Origin: Tissierellia bacterium
GTDB lineage: Bacteria; Bacillota; Clostridia; Tissierellales; Peptoniphilaceae
DNA: 56,351 nucleotides
Direction: 5' to 3'
Assembly (NCBI GenBank): GCA_030527425.1
Contig: JAUNAV010000006.1
Span: 1 to 56,351 of the forward strand
Shown: positions 11,127 through 19,781 of the stretch, piece after piece
Layout of the letters: each line of letters begins with the position of its first letter
Position numbering within the stretch: the stretch's first letter is position 1
The notes under the pieces: generated by a model
Seen by the model: the letters and a program-made list of their open reading frames with translations, nothing else
What the model was told of the DNA's origin: nothing
Databases searched by the model: none
Position numbers and translations under genes: made by a program

Positions 11127-11994
11127 ATTTTTTCACCAAATCCTGATTTTTTCTCCAATTTTTCTCTACACTAACCCATAATTTTAAATTTACCTTTGCA
11201 TCTAAGAATTTTTCAATATCAATTCTACTATCTGTACCAATTTGTTTAATTTTAAATCCCTTTTTTCCAATAACAATTTGTTTATGGCTTTCCCTTTCAA
11301 CTATTATTGTCGCGCTGATGTCATATAAATTCTTATTTTCTCTTTTTTTATAACCATCCATTCTTATAAAAATCCCGTGGGGAATTTCTTGTCCTAGTCT
11401 TTTTAAAGCCTTCTCCCTTATCATTTCACTTACAATAAATCGTTCAGATTTATCTGTAATCATATAATCTGGATAATACATGGGACCTTCATTTAAATTT
11501 TTCTTTATAGTCTCTATAAATAAATCTATATTTATACTTCTTAGAGCAGATATGCCAATAATATCTTCAAATAAATTCATTTTTTGAAACTTAGCAATTA
11601 AAGAAATCACTTGATCTTGAGTTAATAAGTCAATTTTATTAATTACAAGAATCTTTTTTCGATCAACTTTTTTTAACATATCGAGTATATATTTATCAAG
11701 GCGTCCAATGTCTTGACTGTGATCAACTATAAATACTATAAGATCACTTTCTTCAAGACTTTCTTTTGAAATCTCTAGTAGATAATCTTGGAGTTTATTT
11801 TTAGGTTGTTGTATTCCTGGAGTATCTAAAAATACTATTTGACTATCATCATCATTATATATTATTTGAATTTTATTTCTTGTTGTCTGAGCCTTGCTTG
11901 AAATTATAGAAATTTTTTCTTTTAATACTTCTTGCATTAAAGTGCTCTTTCCTACATTTGCCCTTCCAACTACTGATACAAATCCTGATTTCAT
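11113..11994 (-). CDS. era: GTPase Era
   Basis: Era binds the 3' end of 16S rRNA and acts in 30S maturation. The GTPase motifs are GRANVGKSTL (G1, residues 10-19), DTPGIQ (G3, 58-63) and NKIDLL (G4). The C-terminal KH domain contains the KQIGTDSR and KVNLKLWVSVEKNWR stretches near residues 247-280. It is 293 residues long, as usual. It overlaps cdd by 4 bases upstream and recO by 14 bases downstream; ybeY and phoH lie nearby in the same transcript. Confidence 0.97.
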   Translation of the reverse strand: MKSGFVSVVGRANVGKSTLMQEVLKEKISIISSKAQTTRNKIQIIYNDDDSQIVFLDTPGIQQPKNKLQDYLLEISKESLEESDLIVFIVDHSQDIGRLDKYILDMLKKVDRKKILVINKIDLLTQDQVISLIAKFQKMNLFEDIIGISALRSINIDLFIETIKKNLNEGPMYYPDYMITDKSERFIVSEMIREKALKRLGQEIPHGIFIRMDGYKKRENKNLYDISATIIVERESHKQIVIGKKGFKIKQIGTDSRIDIEKFLDAKVNLKLWVSVEKNWRKNQDLVKKFGYR

Positions 11995-12389
11995 TCTTCT
12001 TTTAAATCCTCTTTATTAAAACTCATTGGTAAAATTTCATCTAATGTGTATTGTTTATAATCTTTTTCATTTTTCGCTATTATTATCTTTGAATTTTCAT
12101 CCATAAATTCACTCATAACTTGCCTACAAATACCACATGGATATGTATATTCACTATCTCCAGTAATAATAATTGTATTTATTCTTTTATGCCCAGCTGT
12201 TATTGCAGAACTAATTGCTGATCTTTCAGCACATAAAGTTGCAGGATATGATGCATTTTCGATATTAACTCCTTCATATATGCTGCCATCTTCTGTTATA
12301 ACAATTGATGAAACGTGAAAATTTGAATATGGAACATATGCATTTTTCTTATTTTCTATAGCTTTTTTTATTAATTTTTCTATATCCAT
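11991..12389 (-). CDS. cdd: Cytidine deaminase
   Basis: This enzyme converts cytidine and deoxycytidine to the uridine forms in pyrimidine salvage. The 132-residue protein has the zinc sites TLCAERSAI (about residues 51-59) and PCGICRQVM (about 84-92) of the homotetrameric type, and the substrate motif NIENASYPATLCAER. Its start overlaps the preceding stop as TAATG. The dgk-cdd-era order is conserved in Firmicutes. Confidence 0.96.
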   Translation of the reverse strand: MDIEKLIKKAIENKKNAYVPYSNFHVSSIVITEDGSIYEGVNIENASYPATLCAERSAISSAITAGHKRINTIIITGDSEYTYPCGICRQVMSEFMDENSKIIIAKNEKDYKQYTLDEILPMSFNKEDLKEE

Positions 12390-13141
12390 TACATAAAACC
12401 TCCGAAAATCAGTAATGCTAATACTATACCTAATACTGCTCCTGCAATAACTTCTTTTATAGAATGAATATTCGATTCAAATCTACTTTCTGCAACTATT
12501 AAAGCTATCAAATAATAAATAATTGCTAAATAAAAACTAGCACTTAATAATGCTCCTATTGTTGCAAGCGCAAAAGAAACAGCTGTATGCCCGCTTACAG
12601 CTCCACCATGAAAAGCAGTCCCATGACCTTTATAAAATAGTCCTTTTAGCAATACTGTAAGAATTACAACCAAAACTACAGTGACTAGAGCAAGGTGGTT
12701 TGGTTTTCTTTGAATCTTTATAAATACTGAATTAGAGAAATTTACTACTTTATCAAAAAATACAAGATAAGCTACAAAAATAGCTCCCAATGCTGCGATT
12801 AATGCAGCTCCAGCGGCCACATCTTTAGCAGCCTTTGCGAATTCCGAATATTTTTGATCACTAGCTAAATTTACAGCCTGCTCTATCGCAGTGTTAATTA
12901 ATTCAGTTACTAGTACAAATGAAATTGCTAGAACTACAAGAATCATTTCTATTCGTGAAATATTCATAAATAGAGAAAATAATAGTACAAGCATTGATAT
13001 TATAACATGAAATCTCATGTTTTTCTCATTTTTTATAGAAAAAACTATTCCCTCAAATGCATAATCGAAGCCTTTGACAAATCTTTCTGCTGGAGTCTTG
13101 CCTTTTTTAGGATCAAATTTTTCATTATTATTTTGTGTCAT
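12389..13141 (-). CDS. Undecaprenol/diacylglycerol kinase fused to a PAP2-family phosphatase domain
   Basis: The N-terminal half (about residues 15-130) is a DgkA-type kinase with three membrane helices and the motif VTELINTAIEQ followed by AKAAKDVAAGA. In Gram-positives such kinases phosphorylate undecaprenol. The C-terminal half (about 145-250) is a PAP2-like membrane phosphatase: GLFYKGHGTAF, the VSGH motif at 182-185 and ESRFESNIHSIKE at 218-230 with the conserved Arg220 and His226; the last acidic residue of the third motif is Glu instead of Asp. The two activities would act in opposite directions on the wall lipid carrier. It sits between ybeY and cdd, where dgkA alone is usual. Substrate is inference. 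Confidence 0.85.
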   Translation of the reverse strand: MTQNNNEKFDPKKGKTPAERFVKGFDYAFEGIVFSIKNEKNMRFHVIISMLVLLFSLFMNISRIEMILVVLAISFVLVTELINTAIEQAVNLASDQKYSEFAKAAKDVAAGAALIAALGAIFVAYLVFFDKVVNFSNSVFIKIQRKPNHLALVTVVLVVILTVLLKGLFYKGHGTAFHGGAVSGHTAVSFALATIGALLSASFYLAIIYYLIALIVAESRFESNIHSIKEVIAGAVLGIVLALLIFGGFM

Positions 13142-13581
13142 TTAAAAACTCCTAGTGATTTCATAATTTCTTTTTCTCTTTTTCTCATCTCTAATTTATC
13201 ATCTTCTTTAATATGATCATAACCTAAAAGATGAAGCATCGAATGACATGTTAAATACATTATTTCTCTTTTTAAATCATGTCCATATTCTCTAGCTTGC
13301 TCTTTAGCTCTTTTTACACATATGACGATATCACCTAAGGGCATCATTATTTCAGATTCTTCAATTAAATCTGTAGGAAAACTTAAAACATCGGTAACTC
13401 TATCAATATTTCTATAATCTCTATTTAATGATTTTATTTCATTTTCTGAGACAAAGCTTACAGAGATTTCAAAATTTTCTCCAACACCTTCTGTTTTTAA
13501 AGTCTCTAAAATAACCTCTTCTAATTCTTCTTGATATAAATTATCTAATTTATCATCTCTATTGTCGATTAAAACTCTCAC
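13138..13581 (-). CDS. ybeY: Endoribonuclease YbeY (rRNA maturation factor)
   Basis: YbeY is a metal-dependent ribonuclease needed for 16S rRNA 3' end processing and ribosome quality control. The 147-residue protein has the zinc motif HSMLHLLGYDH at about residues 115-125 and the upstream VTDVLSFP stretch. It overlaps phoH by 4 bases and the kinase fusion gene by 4 bases. This fits the usual phoH-ybeY-dgkA-cdd-era run, where Era and YbeY cooperate. Confidence 0.96.
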   Translation of the reverse strand: MRVLIDNRDDKLDNLYQEELEEVILETLKTEGVGENFEISVSFVSENEIKSLNRDYRNIDRVTDVLSFPTDLIEESEIMMPLGDIVICVKRAKEQAREYGHDLKREIMYLTCHSMLHLLGYDHIKEDDKLEMRKREKEIMKSLGVFK

Positions 13582-14531
13582 TTCTTATCCTCATAATTAT
13601 CATAAGCATCAATGATTCTTTGAACTAGAGGATGCCTTACAATATCATAGGAACTAAATTCCATAAAAGATATTCCCTTTACATCCTTAAGAATATTAAT
13701 TGCTGCAATTAGCCCTGAATTTTTTCCACGTGGTAGGTCAACCTGTGTTCTATCTCCTGTAATTATGGCTTTGGAGCCATATCCCAATCTAGTTAAAAAC
13801 ATCTTCATTTGTTCATATGTTGTATTTTGTGCTTCATCTAATATAACATATGCATTATCAAGAGTTCTACCTCTCATATATGCCAATGGTGCAACTTCGA
13901 TAAGGCCTTTTTCAACAAATGTTTGATAATGATCAAATCCTAATATTTCAAATAGAGCATCATATAATGGTCTTAGATATGGATCAACTTTTTCTTGAAG
14001 GTCTCCAGGCAAAAATCCTAAGCTTTCTCCTGCTTCTACTGCAGGTCTTGTCAAAATAATCCTATTAACCTCATTATTTTTAAATGCTTTTATAGCCATG
14101 GCCATCGCCAAATAAGTTTTTCCAGTACCTGCCGGTCCAATTCCAAATACTATATCATTGTCTTTTATCTTCTGTATATAATCTTTTTGTCCGAGTGTTT
14201 TTGGTTTAATTGGCTTTCCATTGGCTGTAGATGCTATAACTTCATCTAAAAGTCCTTTAATGATGTCTTTATTTTCCTTTTGTAGCATATCAGAATGATA
14301 TTTTAAAGTTTGAAAATCTAATTTATTATCTTTTTTTATCTGATTTAATAGATCTTTAACCAAAGTAGTCACCAAACTAACTACAACCTCGTCACCATCA
14401 ATAATTAAATTGTCATCTCTTAGTTTTAATTTTACTTTGAAACGCTCTTGTATATATTTTCTATTATTATCCAAATTTCCAAACAAAATGCTAATTTCAT
14501 CTGGATTTGTCAATTTAATTTCTTGTTTAAT
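13578..14531 (-). CDS. phoH: PhoH-like ATPase, probably starting at an AUU codon
   Basis: PhoH-like proteins are P-loop ATPases related to the helicase core. Walker A (GPAGTGKTYLAMAMA) lies near residue 130 and Walker B (AYVILDEAQNT) near residue 227. The conventional start would be TTG at 14511-14513, but it has no ribosome binding site. It would also cut the N-terminal strand KQEIKL that family members carry before the E..LFG motif. Six codons upstream an ATT (14529-14531) follows AAGGGTGA with 5-base spacing, and an in-frame stop lies just before it. I therefore prefer an AUU start. A TATAAT -10 lies upstream. The gene overlaps ybeY by 4 bases. Confidence 0.9.
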   Translation of the reverse strand: MKQEIKLTNPDEISILFGNLDNNRKYIQERFKVKLKLRDDNLIIDGDEVVVSLVTTLVKDLLNQIKKDNKLDFQTLKYHSDMLQKENKDIIKGLLDEVIASTANGKPIKPKTLGQKDYIQKIKDNDIVFGIGPAGTGKTYLAMAMAIKAFKNNEVNRIILTRPAVEAGESLGFLPGDLQEKVDPYLRPLYDALFEILGFDHYQTFVEKGLIEVAPLAYMRGRTLDNAYVILDEAQNTTYEQMKMFLTRLGYGSKAIITGDRTQVDLPRGKNSGLIAAINILKDVKGISFMEFSSYDIVRHPLVQRIIDAYDNYEDKK

Positions 14532-14585
14532 CTAAATCACCCTTTCAAATATATTATACTATATAAATCAATATAAGAAACTAAA

Positions 14586-14610
14586 AAGATAGAAGCAAAG
14601 CCCCTATCTT
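14586..14610 (-). terminator. Hairpin after the small unknown gene
   Basis: AAGATAG and CTATCTT pair over 7 bp around an 11-base loop, then TTTTT on the minus strand. The 5' arm includes the stop codon of the preceding gene. The stem is short, so it may be leaky. Confidence 0.6.
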
Positions 14611-14879
14611 CCACGTCTTTTCATTATTTGAGAATAAAGCACCATTTTCTTTAATTCTCTTTTTTTATCATTTTTTAAATCTTTAATTATATTATCTAAA
14701 ACATCCATTTTTTCTTGATTATAAGCTTTATAATTGTCTTTTTTAGTTGCTAAATGATTAAAAGACTCATTAATATTCTTTTCTTTTTTTATATTTTTTA
14801 CTTTTTTTAATTTACTATTATTATTGTTATTTCCGTATTTTTCTAATTGACTTAAAATACTTGTTAATTTTTCAAACAT
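14604..14879 (-). CDS. Small unknown protein next to flotillin
   Basis: I do not recognise this 91-residue protein. It is highly charged, with an Asn run (GNNNNNS) and a lysine-rich middle, then a helical part with LDNIIKDLK and a basic C-terminus ending SQIMKRRGR. There is no signal peptide or membrane segment. The ATG at 14877-14879 lies one base after the floA stop (TGATATG) and suggests coupling; an earlier ATG at 14906 inside floA has no better ribosome site. It occupies the place where Bacillus has yqfB and the sporulation genes yqfC/yqfD. A terminator follows. The function is unknown; a role with FloA is only suggested by position. Confidence 0.7.
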   Translation of the reverse strand: MFEKLTSILSQLEKYGNNNNNSKLKKVKNIKKEKNINESFNHLATKKDNYKAYNQEKMDVLDNIIKDLKNDKKRELKKMVLYSQIMKRRGR

Positions 14880-14880
14880 A

Positions 14881-15819
14881 TCAATCATCCAATTTTGATA
14901 GGGCATTTCTCATATCAGTGTCAGATTCAATATTTTTCATATTATAATAATCATATACACCAATATTGCCTTTTTTTAAAGCTTCAGCAATGGCCTCTGG
15001 AATTAATTTCTGTGCTTCAACAACTTTTGCTTTATTTTCTTGTTCAGTCGCAATTGCTTGAGCTCTTCTTTCTTCAGCCCTTGCTTGTGCAATATTTTTA
15101 TCTGCTTCTGATTGTTCCATTTGAAGCTTAGCACCAACATTTCGTCCCACATCTACATCAGCGATATCAATAGACAAAATCTCATAAGCTGTTCCAGAAT
15201 CCAGCCCCTTTGCTAGCACTGTCTTTGATATATTATCAGGATTTTCTAATACTTCAGTATGCGTTTTTGAACTACCTACCGTTGTAACTATTCCCTCACC
15301 AACTCTAGCTATTATTGTCTCTTCGCCTGCTCCTCCAACTAATCGATCAATATTTGCTCTAACTGTAACTTTTGCAATTGCTTTAATTTCAATTCCATCC
15401 ATTGCTACTGCTGCAATTGTTGGTGTCTTTATTACCTTTGGTGTAACTGATACTTGCACTGCTTCAAATACATTTCTACCTGCCAAATTCATTGCTGCTG
15501 CCTGTTCAAAAGTTAAATCAATATTAGCTCTTTCTGCAGCTATTAAAGCATCCACTACTTGATTGACATCGCCTCCTGATAGATAATGACTTTCTAAATC
15601 ATCAATATCAATATGTAGACCTGCTTTAGTAGATTTAATAAGTGCATTTACTATAAGATTTGGTGAAATTCTTCTAAATCTCATAGCCACAAGATCTGTC
15701 ATTCTAACTTTTACTCCTGAGAAAAATGATGTAATCCATAAGCCTACAGGAACTAAGGTGAAAAATACCATTAGAAAAATTATTATTATAATAGGTATGA
15801 TAATTCTAGTAAAATTCAT
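14881..15819 (-). CDS. floA: Flotillin-like protein FloA
   Basis: FloA is a membrane scaffold that organises functional membrane microdomains. The 312-residue protein has an N-terminal hydrophobic anchor (about residues 4-32), the SPFH-like domain with [17 protein letters not shown] and GIVTTVGSS, and a Glu/Ala-rich coiled part ([21 protein letters not shown], about residues 233-253) typical of the YqfA family. It follows the NfeD gene by 9 bases, the standard pair. Confidence 0.95.
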   Translation of the reverse strand: MNFTRIIIPIIIIIFLMVFFTLVPVGLWITSFFSGVKVRMTDLVAMRFRRISPNLIVNALIKSTKAGLHIDIDDLESHYLSGGDVNQVVDALIAAERANIDLTFEQAAAMNLAGRNVFEAVQVSVTPKVIKTPTIAAVAMDGIEIKAIAKVTVRANIDRLVGGAGEETIIARVGEGIVTTVGSSKTHTEVLENPDNISKTVLAKGLDSGTAYEILSIDIADVDVGRNVGAKLQMEQSEADKNIAQARAEERRAQAIATEQENKAKVVEAQKLIPEAIAEALKKGNIGVYDYYNMKNIESDTDMRNALSKLDD

Positions 15820-15828
15820 ACTACCTCC

Positions 15829-16464
15829 TTATTTTTTTACAACTATATCTCCATTTTTTATAGAAACTATTTTTACATCTTGACCTTTTTCTATAAATAC
15901 TCCTTCAGATATCGCTTCATAAACCTCATCATCTACAATAATTTTGCCACTAGGCCTTAAAATTGTCTTAGTTTTTGCAATCTTTCCTACTAAAAAACTT
16001 AGATCCTTTTTACTATTATATCCTCTTTCTTTAGTCAAACTGGTGCTTAATATATTCCTATCAAATAGTTTTGCATTGTATCCTAAATTTATAAATATAT
16101 AAATCATAGACACAATTGCTATCGATGACATTAACAAGGTCAATATTCCAGTAAAAGAATCCCTAACTGTCAAGAAGATAGATACAATTAGAAGAATACT
16201 ACCAGTTACTCCTAAAACACCAAAACCTGGTATAAATATTTCAAAAGTCAAAAGTATTATTCCTACTATAAACATGACTACTGAATATGTATCTGCATAT
16301 CCTTGTTTGATGTTTAAATAGAAAAATAATAGAAAAAATAAAATTGAAATACTAGCATTCAACAATTTTTCTTTTCTAAAAAGCATGGCTATTAAAAAAA
16401 TTATTGCAAATGTAAAAATTAAAGACATGCTTAAAGGTGCATTTAAAATTTCTAATATTTTCAT
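15829..16464 (-). CDS. NfeD family membrane protein
   Basis: The start chosen is ATG at 16462-16464 behind AAAGGTAAGAG; a TTG 36 bases upstream would add a charged stretch without a better ribosome site. The 211-residue protein begins with several membrane helices, including the conserved GIILLTFEIFIPGFGVLGVTG stretch, and ends in a soluble OB fold domain (about residues 145-211, G.....LRPSGKI..D...Y.A.SEG.FI..G). It is the short NfeD form without the ClpP-like protease domain. NfeD proteins work with flotillins; floA follows at once. Confidence 0.9.
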   Translation of the reverse strand: MKILEILNAPLSMSLIFTFAIIFLIAMLFRKEKLLNASISILFFLLFFYLNIKQGYADTYSVVMFIVGIILLTFEIFIPGFGVLGVTGSILLIVSIFLTVRDSFTGILTLLMSSIAIVSMIYIFINLGYNAKLFDRNILSTSLTKERGYNSKKDLSFLVGKIAKTKTILRPSGKIIVDDEVYEAISEGVFIEKGQDVKIVSIKNGDIVVKK

Positions 16465-16517
16465 AACTCTTACCTTTCTTCTTTCCTTATTTATACCCAA
16501 ATAAATTTTTTTATACC

Positions 16518-16538
16518 AAAAAAAGACCCTTTAGGGCC
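16518..16538 (-). terminator. Terminator after rpsU
   Basis: On the minus strand GGCCC and GGGTC pair across a UAAA loop (five pairs, one of them G-U), followed by seven T. It lies 12 bases after the rpsU stop. Confidence 0.75.
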
Positions 16539-16550
16539 TTTCAGGTAAAG

Positions 16551-16730
16551 CTATTTCTTTCTATTTTTTCTTTTAGCCGCTTCAGTTTTTTTCTTTCTCT
16601 TTATGCTCGGCTTTTCATAGTGTTCTCTTTTTCTGTATTCTGAAAGAACACCGGATCTTGCACATTGTCTTTTGAATCTTTTAATTGCATTATCAATTGA
16701 TTCATTTTCTCCAACTTTGATCTCTGTCAC
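16551..16730 (-). CDS. rpsU: 30S ribosomal protein S21
   Basis: The 59-residue protein starts [19 protein letters not shown] and has the family core [22 protein letters not shown] followed by a very basic tail. S21 sits near the mRNA exit region of the small subunit and affects initiation. The start is GTG at 16728-16730 with an AGGAGAGGGGGG purine run before it. It has its own strong promoter and terminator, so it can be made as a single-gene transcript inside the collinear array. Confidence 0.96.
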   Translation of the reverse strand: MTEIKVGENESIDNAIKRFKRQCARSGVLSEYRKREHYEKPSIKRKKKTEAAKRKNRKK

Positions 16731-16778
16731 TTTTCTACCCCCCTCTCCTGTGAAAAAACAGTAAGGTTATCTTATATA

Positions 16779-16807
16779 ATTATATCTTAATAGCTCTTGG
16801 TTGTAAA
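16779..16807 (-). promoter_or_regulatory. Promoter of rpsU
   Basis: On the minus strand TTTACA (16802-16807) and TATAAT (16779-16784) are exactly 17 bases apart. The elements lie just after the stop codon of the HIT gene. Confidence 0.75.
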
Positions 16808-16809
16808 GA

Positions 16810-17151
16810 TCAACCTGGAGGCCAATTTAAACTTCTTTTAGCTAAAACGTGAAAATGCATATGTTTAACTGTCTGGCCGCCATCTTCTCCAACATTATTA
16901 ACTATACGATAACCATCTTGATTGACTTTTAACTTACGACAAATATCTCTTATAACTGTAAAAATATGAGAAATTAAAAAGCTATCTTCATCTGTAAGTG
17001 TGTCATTGCTATCAATATGTTTTTTCGGTATAACAAGAAAATGGATAGGTGCCTGTGGATCTTGGTCTTTAAATGCAATTACCTTATCATCTTCATAGAT
17101 TATCTCTGAAGGAATTTCTCCTTTAGCAATCTTACAAAATACGCAATCCAT
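16810..17151 (-). CDS. HIT family nucleotide hydrolase (HinT-like)
   Basis: The 113-residue protein has the zinc-like start CVFCKIAKGEIPSEI and the histidine triad HMHFHVLA near residues 98-105. HinT-type enzymes cleave AMP from phosphoramidates such as lysyl-adenylate. The position between mtaB and rpsU is as in many Clostridia. A strong GGGGGTGAAG ribosome site precedes the ATG. Confidence 0.94.
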   Translation of the reverse strand: MDCVFCKIAKGEIPSEIIYEDDKVIAFKDQDPQAPIHFLVIPKKHIDSNDTLTDEDSFLISHIFTVIRDICRKLKVNQDGYRIVNNVGEDGGQTVKHMHFHVLAKRSLNWPPG

Positions 17152-17171
17152 ACTTCACCCCCATCAAGCTA

Positions 17172-17200
17172 ATTTTACCATATTTTTTTAATTTGGTAAA
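17172..17200 (-). promoter_or_regulatory. Probable promoter of the HIT gene
   Basis: On the minus strand TTTACC (17195-17200) and TAAAAT (17172-17177) are 17 bases apart, 21 bases before the HIT start codon. The two elements also form the arms of a 9-bp inverted repeat (ATTTTACCA ... TGGTAAAAT), which could be an operator or chance. Confidence 0.5.
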
Positions 17201-17208
17201 ATAAATAT

Positions 17209-18519
17209 TTAAGAAATTCTCTCCACTACTTTTCCATATAATTGGTCATCTATTGTTTTTTCAATCTTTACAGCCACTATTTCATTATCATTTACAGTGT
17301 TTTTATCTACATTTACTCTTTGATAATTTGTAGAATATCCAGATTTTGTGTATTCATAGTCTGATTTAGATTCAATTAAAACTTCTAGGACTTTTCCAAT
17401 CTGACTTTCTCTAAACTTCTTTGATGTAATTTTTTCTATCTCTTCTAATTTTTTAGCTCTCTTCTTTTTGACATTCCCATCTACTTGGTTTTCCATCATC
17501 GAAGCTTTAGTGCCATCTCTTTTTGAATATTTAAATATATGCACTTTAGAAAATCCAATATCTTCAACAAATTTAACTGTGTCTTTAAAATCTTGGTCAG
17601 TCTCATTTGGAAAACCACAGATAATATCTGTAGTTATGGCTGCATTTTCAAAAACATCTTTTATTAATTGAACCTTTTGTTTATATAATTTAGTATCGTA
17701 TTTACGATTCATCAATTTTAAAACATGATCGGATCCAGATTGTAAAGAAAGATGAAAATGATCACATGCTTTTTTGGTATTTTTCATTCTTTCTAGAAAC
17801 TCTCTTGTAATATGCCTAGGCTCCATAGACGATAATCTTATTCTTTTTATCTTATCAATTTTTGCAATATCTTCTATGACATTAATTAATGATATATCTT
17901 CTTTAAAGTCTTTCCCATAGCTTGCCACATGAATACCTGTTAGAATGATCTCTTTGTATCCATTTTCAGAAAGTCTTTTTGCTTCATTAACAATATCTTC
18001 AAGCTTTCTACTTGATACAGGTCCTCTAGCATAAGGAATTAAACAATATGAACAATACATATTACATCCATCTTGTATTTTCATATACGCTCTTGTCATA
18101 TCCAATTGATTTGATATATTTAATTTTTCAATTTCCTCATTTTTTGTAAAGTCATTAACCTCATCAATTGTTTTATGAGTTTTTTCTTTAAGCATATTAT
18201 CACAAAGTTCAACGACCATTTCTTTATTTCTTGAACCAAGAACTATATCAACACCTTCTATATTTTTTACATCTTCACTTTTTACTTGTGAATAGCAGCC
18301 AATAACTGCGATAATTGCATTTGGATTATTTTTTTTAGCTTTTGATATCATCTGACGCGATTTTCTATCGCTCATATTAGTTACAGTACAAGTATTAATT
18401 ATATATACATCTGCATCATCGCTTTTCTTATAGCCTTTTTTTAAAAACATTTCAGAAATTGCTTCAGATTCATATTGATTGACTTTACAACCTAATGTTT
18501 CAATATTAAATGTCTGCAT
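17209..18519 (-). CDS. mtaB: tRNA (N6-threonylcarbamoyladenosine(37)-C2)-methylthiotransferase
   Basis: MtaB adds a methylthio group to t6A37 in tRNA, using two iron-sulfur clusters. The N-terminal MTTase domain has GCKVNQYES (residues 10-18), the radical SAM motif CNMYCSYCLIPYARG lies near residues 152-166, and a TRAM domain ends the protein. The 436-residue length is typical. Its ATG overlaps the last base of the dnaJ stop. In Bacillus prmA and rsmE lie between dnaJ and this gene; both are missing here. Confidence 0.95.
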   Translation of the reverse strand: MQTFNIETLGCKVNQYESEAISEMFLKKGYKKSDDADVYIINTCTVTNMSDRKSRQMISKAKKNNPNAIIAVIGCYSQVKSEDVKNIEGVDIVLGSRNKEMVVELCDNMLKEKTHKTIDEVNDFTKNEEIEKLNISNQLDMTRAYMKIQDGCNMYCSYCLIPYARGPVSSRKLEDIVNEAKRLSENGYKEIILTGIHVASYGKDFKEDISLINVIEDIAKIDKIKRIRLSSMEPRHITREFLERMKNTKKACDHFHLSLQSGSDHVLKLMNRKYDTKLYKQKVQLIKDVFENAAITTDIICGFPNETDQDFKDTVKFVEDIGFSKVHIFKYSKRDGTKASMMENQVDGNVKKKRAKKLEEIEKITSKKFRESQIGKVLEVLIESKSDYEYTKSGYSTNYQRVNVDKNTVNDNEIVAVKIEKTIDDQLYGKVVERIS

Positions 18520-19634
18520 TATTCAAACAAATCCTTTAATTTATCAAAAAAATTCTTCTTATTTTCTTTTACTTCTTCACCAGAAATCTCAGCAAATTCA
18601 CGTAATTTTTCTCTTTGCTTTTCATTTAAATTGGTTGGAGTTACTACTTTTACATAAAAATAGAGATTTCCTTTTCTATGCGTCTTTTCATTTTCAATAC
18701 CTTCATTTTTTACTTTAAATTTAGTTCCTGTTTGTGTTGATGCTGGTATATCAAATTTCATAGTAGAATCTAATGTTGGTATTTCAATAGTATCACCAAG
18801 TGCAGCTTGAATGAATGATATAGGCATCTCAAAATATACATCTAATCCATCTCTTTTAAAGATTTCGTGTTCTTCTACTTTAAGAATTATATATAAATCT
18901 CCATTACTTCCACCATTGATCCCAGCATTTCCTTGTGATTGTAATTTTATTATATTATTATTCTGAACACCCTTTGGAGTTTTAACTACTATTTTATCAT
19001 TTTTGTATTCAAAGCCTTCACCATGACAATTCTCACATTTATGCTCAATTATTTCTCCAGTTCCATGGCATTTATCACAAGTAGTGGTGCTCATAAATTG
19101 ACCGAATGGCGTATTTTGCGCTTTTGAAATTTTACCTGTACCATGACATTTATCGCAGGTTTTCTTCTTTGTATTAGGCTTAGCCCCAGTTCCACCACAG
19201 ACATGGCATTTAACTCTTCTTTTAACAATGATTTCTTTTTTTGTTCCAAAGACACTCTCTTTAAAGCTTAAATGTAGAATTTCTTGTAAATCTTCTCCTC
19301 TTTGTGCTCTGTTAGGATTTCTTCTTGATGAAGATGAAAAGATATCAAAAATATCATCAAATCCCCCAAATATATCTTCAAAACCAAAATTAGAGGAACT
19401 AAAACCGCCAGAACCATTAAATGCAGCTTCTCCAAATCTATCATATTGTTGTCTTTTTTGGGGATCAGATAAAATTTGATAAGCCTCTCCAATCTCTTTA
19501 AATTTTTCAGCTGCCTCTTTATCATCTGGATGTAAATCTGGATGATATTTTTTTGCAAGCTTTCTATATTGTCTCTTTAACTCGTCATTTCCTACGTCTT
19601 TAGAGACATTTAAAACCTCATATGGGTCTCTCAT
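18519..19634 (-). CDS. dnaJ: Chaperone DnaJ
   Basis: This is the DnaK co-chaperone of 371 residues. The J domain (residues 3-67) contains HPD at 32-34, a Gly/Phe-rich linker follows (FNGSGGFSSSNFGFEDIFGG), and four CxxCxGxG zinc repeats lie near residues 140-205 (CHVCGGTG, CDKCHGTG twice, CENCHGEG). The ATG has a strong AAGGAGG site. It is separated from dnaK by a terminator and may have its own promoter. Confidence 0.97.
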   Translation of the reverse strand: MRDPYEVLNVSKDVGNDELKRQYRKLAKKYHPDLHPDDKEAAEKFKEIGEAYQILSDPQKRQQYDRFGEAAFNGSGGFSSSNFGFEDIFGGFDDIFDIFSSSSRRNPNRAQRGEDLQEILHLSFKESVFGTKKEIIVKRRVKCHVCGGTGAKPNTKKKTCDKCHGTGKISKAQNTPFGQFMSTTTCDKCHGTGEIIEHKCENCHGEGFEYKNDKIVVKTPKGVQNNNIIKLQSQGNAGINGGSNGDLYIILKVEEHEIFKRDGLDVYFEMPISFIQAALGDTIEIPTLDSTMKFDIPASTQTGTKFKVKNEGIENEKTHRKGNLYFYVKVVTPTNLNEKQREKLREFAEISGEEVKENKKNFFDKLKDLFE

Positions 19635-19648
19635 TATACCTCCTTATG

Positions 19649-19667
19649 TATTGTGGTATACACAATA
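19649..19667. repeat. 19-bp dyad before dnaJ
   Basis: TATTGTG and CACAATA form a perfect 7-bp inverted repeat around GTATA. It ends 15 bases before the dnaJ start codon, just upstream of the AAGGAGG site. It could be an operator or an mRNA hairpin; it does not match CIRCE or a CtsR site. Confidence 0.5.
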
Positions 19668-19735
19668 GTCTTTTATAAAACTTATATTTCTAACTAAGAA
19701 TATTATTGTACTTGTAAAAACATAAATTTCCATAA

Positions 19736-19765
19736 GAAAAAGCTAAACCCCTAAGGATTTAGCTT
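19736..19765 (-). terminator. Terminator between dnaK and dnaJ
   Basis: On the minus strand AAGCTAAATCC pairs with GGGTTTAGCTT around UUAG (11 bp with one G-U), then TTTT. It lies 17 bases after dnaK and should limit dnaJ expression from the hrcA promoter. Confidence 0.85.
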
Positions 19766-19781
19766 AGTCAAATGAATTTAT

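Noticed and set aside
17172..17202. Inverted repeat ATTTTACCA ... TGGTAAAAT as a terminator after mtaB
   Set aside because: No T run follows on either strand. The arms instead fit -35 and -10 elements at 17-base spacing for the HIT gene.
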